From NCBI RefSeq assembly GCF_910592395.1, contig NC_088326.1, positions 3,975,001 to 4,039,000 on the forward strand: DNA of 64,000 bases, given 5' to 3'. The position numbers were made by a program, and so were the translations under genes. Within the stretch, counting starts at the first letter, position 1, and each line of letters begins with the position of its first letter. Positions 27,105-39,100 of this stretch are shown piece by piece. A model generated the notes under the pieces. That model was not told where the DNA came from, did no database searches, and worked only from the letters and a program-made list of their open reading frames with translations. The DNA comes from Lineus longissimus. Its lineage: Eukaryota; Nemertea; Pilidiophora; Heteronemertea; Lineidae.

Positions 27105-30100
27105 CGTCGTCCGTTAGCAGGGCACGTTTCGTAACTGTTAGAGCTATTGAGTTGAAACTTGGTACACATGTACCCTTATGTAATGACACCTTGGAGACCA
27201 AGTTTCGGTCCGATTCGTTTCATGGTTTGGCCACCAGGGGGCCAAACGTTAAAAGTGAAAATATGCAATATCTCCCTTAATAGTAGTCGGGAAATTTTGA
27301 AAAAAATATGGTAGGTACTTCTAGCAAAGGTGCATCATATATCCTCCGGGTTTTTGATTTGACCTCCTTTTCAAGGTCACAGAGGTCAAATGGTGTAAAT
27401 TGGCCGTTAGGATGTAACGATGGCACGTTTCTAAACTGCAATGACTATTGATACCAAATTTGGTACACATTTACCCCTTAGTCAGGTGATCTCAGGGACC
27501 GAAGTTTGGTCCAATATGATTCACCACTTGACCACCAGGGGGCAAAATCCAAAAACCTTAAAAATGTGATTATTCCTTAACTTCTTGCCCGATTGCCACC
27601 AATTTGATATCATGGGTATATCTAACCACCATACAGTATATGTCATACAGGTTTTTAATTTGACCTTCTTGTCAAGGTCACAGAGGTCAAATGGCGTAAA
27701 TTCGCTGTCAGGCCGTAACTATGGCACGTTTCTTAACTGCAATGACTATTGATCACAAATTAAGTACACATGTACCCCTTGGTCAGGTGATCTTAGGTAC
27801 CGAAGTTTGGTGCGATCTGATTTGCCGTTTGGCCTCCAGGGAGGGGGCCAAATCCTAAATTCTTCAAAATGCCATTATTCCTAGTAATGACTTGCCCGAT
27901 TGGCACCAATTTTATATCATAGGTACATCTAATTCTAACAACCATTCAATGTGTCACCCGGGTCTTCTTTGATTTGACCTACTTTTCAAGGTCACAGAGG
28001 ACGAATGTACTGTAAATGGCCATTTTGGGGAAATTGTAATTGCTTGGACCTACATCAAACCTAACACTACATGACACAATACCATGCTCTTTATCCATCT
28101 TTCCTCCACATGAGGTGAGCACAATGGCCCTGGCCATTTCATTATTTTCATTTTTAGTGCACAGATAAACTGAAGTGAATGTTATGTTCCCCGCCTTATC
28201 TTTCTCTTCATAAATCACAAACCAAATGTCAACAATCGGCAGACAATTATTTCTTTAAAATACTGGTATTGATTTTCTACAAAGTGACATAAGTTATTTT
28301 CATGCAAGTTAAAACCACTCCTTGTGAACAAATTTGGAGTTTGATTTCAAACAGACGACCCAGATGCCAGATTTTTCCAGCTGAACTGGCACTTTCTGGC
28401 TCTGCCATTTACCAAAATACCGCCAAACTCCAGCCCTGACATTTGCTGGAACTTTCAGCTATTCCCAACCTCATGGCAAGGAAAAATCGTTGGGAATTAG
28501 CTGGAAAATCCTGGCTTTTGCCGACAATTTCCAGTCGAATTTCGCAGGGGCAGTGTTACCTGGCTTCAGAATTGGGTTTGGGGAGATGATGAAGAAGGAA
28601 TTGATGATGTACACTGTGCTGTACTGAAATAAAGTTTTGATAGTTTCATGCTTATATTTTAAATTACCTTGTCACAGGTATGAGCTTTTAGTGAACATGT
28701 TCTTGTACAATTTTGAAATATAGGCATGAAACTATAAAAAACTTTATTTCAGTACGATTTACATCATCAGTTTGCTCCTATACCACCTGGAATGTTTGAA
28801 TTTTCTACCTGCCATAACTTGAAGACTAGTTCGATATTTATCACTGTGTTTGTTATCTTATGCCCTATTATTTTTTCCCTAAGACAAAAGTGTTACAGGT
28901 GATCTTTAATCTCTTAATCTGTGGATTCCTCAGCTAAAGGCCGTTAGGTCATCAGTCCCTCACCCTCCCACTGACTATTTGCACAGAACAGAGTTTATTC
29001 TACATTACATTCAATGGAGAATGCTGTTGATGTAACCTAAAAGGTCATCAGTCCCTCACCCTCTCACTGACTATATGCACAGAAGAGAGTTTATTCTGCA
29101 TTACATTCAATGGAGAATGCTGTTGATGTAACTTAAAAGGTCATCAGTCTCTCACCCTCTCACTGACTATATGCACAGAAGAGAGTTTATTCTACATTAC
29201 ATTCAATGGAGAATGCTGTTGATGTAACTTAAAAGGTCATCAGTCCCTCACCCTCTCACTGACTATATGCACAGAAGAGAGTTTATTCTACATTACATTC
29301 AATGGAGAATGCTGTTGATGTAACCTAAAAGGTCATCAGTCCCTCACCCTCTCACTAACTATATGCACAGAAGAGCGTTTATTCTGCATTACATTCAATG
29401 GAGAATGCTGTTGATGTAACCTAAAAGGTCATCAGTCCCTCACCCTCTCACTGACTATATGCACAGAAGAGCGTTTATTCTGCATTACATTCAATGGAGA
29501 ATGCTGTTGATGTAACCTAAAAGGTCATCAGTCCCTCACCCTCTCACTGACTATATGCACAGAAGAGAGTTTATTCTGCATTACATTCAATGGAGAATGC
29601 TGTTGATGTACCCCTAAAAGGTCATCAGTCCCGCACCCTCTCACTGACTATATGCACAGAAGAGAGTTTATTCTACATTACATTCAATGGAGAATGTTGT
29701 TGATGTCACCTAAAAGGTCGTCAGTCCCTCACCCTCTCACTGACTATATGCACAGAAGAGAGTTTATTCTACATTACATTCAATGGAGAATGCTGTTGAT
29801 GTAACCTAAATGGTCATCAGTCCCTCACCCTCTCACTGACTATATGCACAGAAGAGAGTTTATTCTGCATTACATTCAATGGAGAATGCTGTTGATGTAA
29901 CCTAAAAGGTCATCAGTCCCTCATCCTCCCACTGACTATATGCACAGAAGAGAGTTTATTCTGCATTACATTCAATGGAGAATGCTGTTGATGTAACCTA
30001 AAAGGTCATCTGTCCCTCACCCTCTCACTGACTATATGCACAGAAGAGAGTTTATTCTGCATTACATTCAATGGAGAATGCTGTTGATGTAACCTAAAAG

Positions 30101-33100
30101 GTCATCAGTCCCTCACCCTCTCACTGACTATATGCACAGAAGAGAGTTTATTCTGCATTACATTCAATGGAGAATGCTGTTGATGTAACCTAAAAGGTCA
30201 TCAGTCCCTCACCCTCTCACTGACTATATGCACAGAAGAGAGTTTATTCTACATTACATTCCATGGAGAATGCTGTTGATGTAACCTAAATGGTCATCAG
30301 TCCCTCACCCTCTCACTGACTATATGCACAGAAGAGAGTTTATTCTGCATTACATTCAATGAAGAATGCTGTTGATGTAACATAAATGTCAAAGTTGACT
30401 GTGTCTAAAGTGAAAATCTTCCCCTTGACACAAAAGCACTGATATCTCCGGAGAGGAAGGTCCTATAAACACACAGTTTCCACAATCAGAAAGCAAGGAA
30501 GTTCCCACACATTTATTTATCATGGCTATAATACACCTTTCTCTTGAAAAAAAGACTTCTTAACGTGGACACCAACTATTGAGACGATGACTCAAAGGGT
30601 TAAACTAGTTAAGTTTGACAATTTCTGGGGGAGTTTTGATAACTGTGGCTGAACCTGCTGGTGAAATTTTATTGAACACCGAATCTAGTTGCCTGAAATA
30701 AATTCCTAGTATAACAGTACAATCACTCTATTAAGGACACCCTCGGGACTGACAAGTGTTGTCCTTGATAGAGAGGTCTCCTGATTATAGAGGTCAAGTT
30801 GAATGGAAACTACCAATTTGTGACCAAAACTAGTGTCCTTAATAGAGGGGTTGTCCTTAAACGAGAGGTGTCCCCTAAGGGAGTTACCACTGTACTTTGT
30901 TAAAGGGACACTATAGGTAGCACCTAGGCAGGCAAGATAAGTTACACAAAGTTGCCAATAGGGGTCTTGCCCATCTCACAGTAGGTCTTGTACAAGGAAT
31001 ATATATAGTGCTGAAACCCATTCCCCTTATCGTGCTTTCTAGTCGCCTGAAGATGGCCAATTTAACCTCCTTCCTCCTGCCTATAGTCCACCTTTGACTG
31101 CTTAATTAATGACATTGAAAATGATAGTTCTTGAAACAAAAATGATCGTGTCTACTTAATATCTGTGTGACCTACACAAATACAAATACTGTACTCCACG
31201 GGGATATTTTTCATGATGATTCATGAGTGTTTGTTCTGTGATAATCTGATTGGAAATCGACACTTTTTCTTTTTTACAGATACACCCGTCCTAGTTGAAT
31301 GCTGAAGGGCCATTTATTGGCCGCTAGAATACTCGCGGCTTGTCGGTGCAAATGCACTGACAGTCTCTGTCCACAAAGGGCATATTGATCTTCAAAACAC
31401 AATTTACTTTGGAAATCTTTTACTTCGTGTTTAAAAGACACATTATAGGTAATGTCTGTGACGTCACTGACTGGCAGAATTCCTCCTTTGTCTTGACGGA
31501 CAATACTAGTTCAGACATTTTACTCTCTTAAAATTAATCACAGTACAGTACAGTAAATCTGAGTTGACCTAAACTCCCCTTCCAGCTGGTTATCCCTGCT
31601 CTCGAGCGAGACAATTGCCATCCTGGGAACGATTTAGGCCTGATGATCACTCTTTGCAAATAGTCAGCATAATGCGATTCTGAATTTCGGGACTTTTGGG
31701 GAGGTTGGGGTGCTCAAAATTGTGTTATTTTCGTTTTTCTAAGGGGAAAAAAGTTGCATAGGTAGCGTTATAGGACGGTTCTATGTTGATTCAGAATGCT
31801 CTGGTCTTTGGGCAGTATACTTAACATCCAGCGCTATTGCTTCCGTAGATGCGTGTTGTCTCGAAGCTGAGCAATGTCAATACCTTGAGGGTCAAGATGT
31901 TGGGTAGCTCTTCTAAAAGACATTATGTAGTTGTATCTGATTGGTTTTTTTGGGGTCTGTAGACAGAGTGTTATTCCAGTCGTGAGGATATGAAGAGATA
32001 TGTCCTATAAGCGAAGGTGAAATTTAGAAAATTGTCATTTTCAAGGGTTTTCCTGTTAGTGTAAAGCTAATTACACTTTTCTGCAGTCTCCTTCAAAATC
32101 ATTTTCATTTTCATTTTGAATGCGCAGATAACCTGAAGTGTTTTGCTGTCGTACGAATGATGACCTATCCTATGATTCACAAACCGGTCCTCAACATCGA
32201 GGGCCCATTTCTTGATATCAGAAATAGACCATATTTAAATTTCATTTCACGGATAACAGAATTGATTATTGTATACCATAAAGCTGTGAACAAACTCTAA
32301 TTTCACTTATCTTAGACTTGTACATCAATAACTATGAAATCGACACAAGGGCCTAACATTAGTTTATCACAATCAGACATCTTGGTGTTGCCTATCCATT
32401 GTTTATCAAAATTGGACAATTTGAATGGCATTGAATGACGATGTACATAGTTTGGGGCCTGAATTGAATATTCAAAACGGTCTTACATTAGTGAAACTAG
32501 AGTATGTCTTTATCACTTTGATTGCATCCAGGAATTTGTGTAACCGTCCCCGGCATTTCAGCAGGATATCTTTTTTTATGGAATATGTTGTTAATGGCAT
32601 TGGTCACCGCTGTTTCGTCTTTGTGTCCTAGAGCAAGGCACTTTACCCTACTTGCTTATCTCCGAGTACCTGGCTGGCAGTGTTTGCACACTATGAATGT
32701 TAGTCCTGAGTGCCGAATAGCTGCAGCTTGGACCTGTGATACTCCTAGAAAGTAGAGCTTGAACCAGGAATGTACAGGCCAATAGCTAGGGGTAATAGTG
32801 TGAAGCACTTTGAGCGAATAAAACCAGTTGGATTTAATAGTGCTATGTAAGGGTTGTGGTCATGTTCTAGCGAAATATTTAGTTTTCGTTCTAACCATGT
32901 GTTTATTTCATTACAGGACATCTTTGGTGCTCTTACAGTGACCCCCTTCAGTTCTGGGTACTCCCTTGGCAGTAGTAACTGGATCAGTTCTAACCATGTG
33001 TTTATTTCATTACAGGACATCTTTGGTGCCCTTATTGTGACCCCCTTCAGTTCCAGGTACTCCCTTGGCAGTAGTAACTGGATCAGTTCTAACCATGTGT

Positions 33101-36100
33101 TTATTTCATTACAGGACATCTTTGGTGCCCTTATTGTGACCCCCTTCAGTTCCAGGTACTCCCTTGGCAGTAGTAACTGGATCAGTTCTAACCATGTGTT
33201 TATTTCATTACAGGACATCTTTGGTGCTCTTACAGTAACCCCCTTCAGTTCCAGGTACTCCCTTGGCAGTAGTAACTGGATCAGTTCTAACCATGTGTTT
33301 ATTTCATTACAGGACATCTTTGGTGCCCTTATTGTGACCCCCTTCAGTTCCAGGTACTCCCTTGGCAGTAGTAACTGGATCGGTTCTAACCATGTGTTTA
33401 TTTCATTACAGGACATCTTTGGTGCTCTTACAGTGACCCCCTTCAGTTCCAAGTACTCCCTTGGCAGTAGTAACTGGATCAGTTCTAACCATGTGTTTAT
33501 TTCATTACAGGACATTTTTGGTGCTCTTACAGTGACCCCCTTCAGTTCCGAGTACTCCCTTGGCAGTAGTAACTGGATCAGTTCTAACCATGTGTTTATT
33601 TCATTACAGGACATCTTTGGTGCTCTTACAGTGACCCCTTCAGTTCCGGGTACTCCCTTGGCAGTAGTAACTGGATCAGTTCTAACCATGTGTTTATTTC
33701 ATTACAGGACATCTTTGGTGCTCTTACAGTGACCCCCTTCAGTTCCGAGTACTCCCTTGGCAGTAGTAACTGGATCAGTTCTAACCATGTGTTTATTTCA
33801 TTACAGGACATCTTTGGTGCCCTTACAGTGACCCCCTTCAGTTCCAGGTACTCCCTTGCAGTAGTAACTGGATCAGTTCTAACCATGTGTTTATTTCATT
33901 ACAGGACATCTTTGGTGCTCTTACAGTGACCCCCTTCAGTTCCAGGTACTCCCTTGGCAGTAGTAACTGGATCAGTTCTAACCATGTGTTTATTTCATTA
34001 CAGGACATCTTTGGTGCTCTTACAGTGACCCCCTTCAGTTCCAGGTACTCCCTTGGCAGTAGTAACTGGATCAGTTCTAACCATGTGTTTATTTCATTAC
34101 AGGACATCTTTGGTGCTCTTACAGTGACCCCCTTCAGTTCCAGGTACTCCCTTGGCAGTAGTAACTGGATCAGTTCTAACCATGTGTTTATTTCATTACA
34201 GGACATCTTTGGTGACCTTACAGTGACCCCCTTCAGTTCCGGGTACTCCCTTGGCAGCAGTAACTGGATCAGTTCTAACCATGTGTTTATTTCATTACAG
34301 GACATCTTTGGTGACCTTACAGTGACCCCTTCAGTTCCGGGTACTCCCTTGGCAGCAGTAACTGGATCAGTTCTAACCATGTGTTTATTTCATTACAGGA
34401 CATCTTTGGTGACCTTACAGTGACCCCCTTCAGTTCCGGGTACTCCCTTGGCAGCAGTAACTGGATCAGTTCTAACCATGTGTTTATTTCATTACAGGAC
34501 ATCTTTGGTGCCCTTACAGTGACCCCCTTCAGTTCCGGGTACTCCCTTGGTAGTAGTAACTGGATCATTCAATCAGACTATGAGAAGGTTGCATATTTGT
34601 CATCATCGTCTACACTAACTACACATCCAAAGGTAAACAAGGATCTTTTTCCCATTTTGTACAGTTATATATCTTTGCTGGACTTAAAGGGGGCTAGGGG
34701 GTTGAATATGCCATCTTCAGGTGACTAATATTCATAGTAAGGGTACTGGGTCAAGTTAGATTAAGCACTATCATATTCCTCGCACAAGCGTGAAAAGTTT
34801 TGGCATGCTGTGAGATGGGAGGGACCCCTATTGATGACATTGTGTCACTTTATCTTGCCTAACTAGCACTACCTATTTCCCGTTACAGCCAATTGAACAA
34901 GCACCACTGCGAAACACCGATGTTCTCATTCTCAGCAACCTCATCCAAGTACCAACGCACAATCCCGATGCCATGATACGCGACTTTTGTATAAATGCTA
35001 GTAAGTCCTTCAATAGCAAAGTAACTTAAATTGTGCTGGGCCATAGCCTGAACTAAACAGCTCATCAGACTGGAGCTAATCCCAGATTATGTTGCAATAT
35101 TTAAGCAAAGCAACCTCATCCAAGTGAAAATATTGATATGATATTCATATTGACTTTCGGAATTTAACTCAAAAAATTCTTTTTCAGCCCTCACTCTCAG
35201 AAATGGCGGTAACGTACTGGTGCCTTGTTTTCCCACCGGTGTGACCTTTGACCTTTTCGAATGTCTTTCTGCCCACATGGACACCTGCAGCCTATCACAT
35301 GTTCCCATGTATTTCATCTCACCCGTCGTCGACAGCAGCTTGGCGTATTCTAATATCTTTGCGGAATGGTGTGTAATTTATCATGTTCTAGAGTCACCCT
35401 GGAGAATCAGTTCCCCAGCTTGCCGAGAATCAGGCAGGCCTTCCGACTTGCCGAGCTGGCCAGTCCTGGGAAAGGAAAATAGTTTTCAATGATGTTGGAA
35501 AAGTCTGCCAATGAAATAACGCTTTTTTATATGGTAACAAGGTGTTAGGATCACATATAACAAACAATTCACAGCTGGTTCGCCCTGTGGGTAGCTAGCA
35601 AATTGCAAGACAATCCTCTTTAAATGACACTTCAAAGTTTGACTATTTGAAGAAACAAATTTTGTGTTTTGTGAGTGATGATGACGTGACTTATTGAGCA
35701 AGCGCTTTTGACCATTGGTCAATTTTCAGTGGAAGGGCGCAACATGTATTGTAAGGTAGAATGGGATATTTGTAGCCCCGGTTTAATTGTAGCCCCCGCG
35801 CCTATGATATTGATTGATATCCCCATGCATCAAACAATGCATGGGGCTACAAATAAACTTGGGCTACAAATACCCCATTCTACCTTATATCGAGTGTTTA
35901 TCATTATCATATGTACGACAATTAGTGCCATCTTTGCCTGAGCAGGTCACATAGGCTCTCAATCTTACGAGTACTAACCTTATTTATTTCCAAGTAAAAA
36001 ATGACGATGTGTGCACTTCATGTAACTTTCAATTCAAAGTTTTAGAATGTGGTTCCAATCGTTTCAAATTATTTTTCAGGTTGTCCGCGTCAAAACAGTC

Positions 36101-39100
36101 CAAAGTTTATCTTCCAGAGCCGCCATTTCCACATGCCGAACTTTTAAAGATATTACGTCTCAGGCCTTTTTCGAGTTTAAACGGTAAGGTTATTAGTGCC
36201 AGGTCCCGGGGGGAAGGTCACTACAGAAGAGGGGCTATGTACATGTGTGTCCTTAGAGATTTTTTACAGCCCCTTTACCGCAGGGGCTGGCACTGGGAAG
36301 CTTCAATCCTTTCCCTGACAGAGAGATTTTTGGGCGTTTGATGGTGCATTCGTGAAAATGGCAGAAATGAAACGCTTGCAATAACTTCACAGATTACAGT
36401 ATCAAGACGTATAAATTCCTAAGTTATTTCAGTTGTTTGATGGCTGCAACAGTTGAGTTAAACACCAGATAAGTCGCTATTACAAATAATTTTTCTTGCC
36501 GAGTACATGTAACTTCTCCTTAGATGGGGTTTTCAAAATATGAAATATAAACTTGTAAGAAAGGTACGTTCTGAAGTCTATATCTCAATCAATGCTCGAA
36601 TGACCTACATGTTTCATACACATAAGGAGTTCCTGTATACAAAAACTCAATACTTGTCTTTGACCCCAAACGACTACTTTTGACAGAGCAGGTCTTACAT
36701 GTGGCATAAGTTACAGTGGAACCCCGGTCGGCGACCACCCCGTGAACACGACCAAAATTCTCCGGTCCCGAATGGTTTTCTCTCTAATTCCCATTAACTG
36801 GCCCTCGCTAACACGACCACCCCGGTACCCAGACCGCGACCACCAGCTTGGTCGGTCCCAAACTGCAAATTAACCCCGCTAACGCGACCATGAGGCCTAA
36901 TTGCCGTAATCAACCATGACTGCATGGTATCAATTGGCACCTTCTCGCAAATCCGTGTTGATAATTAGCACCTCGAACACAATGACCATGGGAATCCATA
37001 TGAAAATAAATGATGTGTAAGTGAGTTTGATCTTGGAGGAACTATACTTCAAGTATAATTCCTCCAAGGTTTGATCAAATGTAAGCGCAAATAAAATGAA
37101 GAATAAACTTTCTTTTCGACTCACGGTTTGTTTTTTCATCATTTAGTATTAAATGATGTCAAGAGGCATGCACACGTAGTTTTTAGGACAAATAAATTAT
37201 GTTGATTAGTAAGAGTACCGATACTCAAAGTAAAGAATGCTTACTACGTCGTAATGTTGATAAAATACGTTATTAAAAAGATGATTTAATCAGTACCAGT
37301 TCAAATTGGCTAATGTTAAAGCAGGAAGACATCAGGAAGAATTCTCAACATCTTCTCACATCACCTCTCTCAATGTTAGCGGGAATATTAGCTTGACATC
37401 AAGAAGGGCAGCTGCCGATGGTGTGAATTATATGCTTGTTCTAATTAGCATGCTCAAGTTTTAATGTAATGTTTGGTCTAATTAGCTCTCGTCAGTTTAT
37501 TTACTCATTTACATAAGTTGCAAATTAAACGCAAAACACTCAAGAAAATGATTTTTTATTCGTAGTATACACACAAAATTATCGAATCACCCGGTGGCGT
37601 AGTCATTAATGCATGTCAATGTACACACAGCAGGACGATGTTTTGGCGGGAAAACCTACTTATGATTCTTAAATTCACTAACGCGACCACCCCGGTAACA
37701 CGACCACTTCGGCTTAGTCCCTTGGGTGGTCGTGTTACCGGGGTTCCACTGTATTTGAATATTGATGAAAGGAGATCTGTAAATGTGGCCAGCAGTGCCT
37801 CCTGGTGATTGAGTTTGATATGATTGAGTCCAAGCTCAACTTTGTATTACAGGCTAGTATTCGGGACACTTATGCCATCTACCAGCGATTGAACACATCA
37901 AAATTATAATCAAATTAGCAAAGGTGAAAATTGCAAAAATATATGTTTTTCTATGGATTTTCATAAATCGCAAAAAAGAGAAGCGCAAATTTGCTGGTTG
38001 ATGATATAATTTTCTCAAGAAAAGTGTTTTGTGAGTAAATTTGTCTGATTCTTGGCCTTCCTCATGGGTTTCTGCCTCTTTGTTCCAGATGGTATGAGTG
38101 ATGACTTCCGTACGCCATGTGTCATCTTCACCGGCCATCCCTCCCTCAGGTTTGGAGAGGCGGTCCACTTTCTAGAGCTGTGGGGCAAGTCAAGCCAGAA
38201 CATGGTCATCTTCACTGAGCCCGACTTTCCGTACTTGGATGCATTGGCACCTTATCAACCCCTTGCTATGACAGTAAGTTGACACAAAATTTCAAAATCA
38301 TAGACGAAACCAACAGTTTTGGTGAATGTCCCAGAGTTTGGGGTAGGGGGGACATCAGTCCAGTTCCTAGAGCTATGGGGCAAGTCAAGCCTGAATATGG
38401 TCATCTTCACTGAGCCCGACTTTCCGTACTTGGATGCATTGGCACCTTATCAACCCCTCGCTATGACAGTAAGTCGACAATGATTTTAAACTTATAGAAG
38501 AGAAACCCCCCATTTTGGGGAGGGGCAGAGGTTATGTAGGAGGGGGAACATCAGTCCACTTCTTAGAGCTGTAAGGCAAGTTAAGTCGAACTAAAATGAG
38601 ACCTAAGAGTGAGGGTCGAACAAAAACGGGCATCTACACATTTTCTGACTGCTGGCAAATTATTAAGTCCACCATTCTTGCTTTCCAGGTGTCTTACTGC
38701 CCGATAGACACGAGCCTCAACTTCAGCCAAGCGAACAAACTCATACGCGACTTGAAACCACTCTCCCTGGTGACGGCAGATGTATTCATTAACCCTCCGC
38801 CATCCATCCCTAACAGGCCTGACTTGATCGTAGAGGCTGTGAGTATTTACATGAACATTCGAGTGAAAAACCCCAAACTCTGACCATGATGGGGGCCGCC
38901 ACAAACTCCTCTGAATATGAGACAATGTTCTTGAATCACATGGACTGCCTTTTCATGATGTCATTGAGAGTCTTGGTTACTGGTAGCTTTCTCTACCCAA
39001 AAGTCTTCATAGTGAACTGATAGCTTAAACCCCAACCTGGGGTATAAAAGGTCGAGGTAAACAGGTCAACTTAGCATTTGCTCTTGGGCACAACAGTGAT

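Noticed and set aside
26923-27280. Poly-Ser and poly-Arg open frames
   Set aside because: Translation of a (GTC)n microsatellite inside a mobile element.
28947-30386. Possible CRISPR-like array
   Set aside because: The whole 96-bp unit is repeated with no unique spacers, and the genome is eukaryotic.
32745-34568. Long open frames on both strands (up to 314 codons) across the exon array
   Set aside because: They arise because the 99-bp unit is divisible by three and stop-free in several frames. The + strand frame includes translated acceptor sequence, and the minus frame is its shadow.
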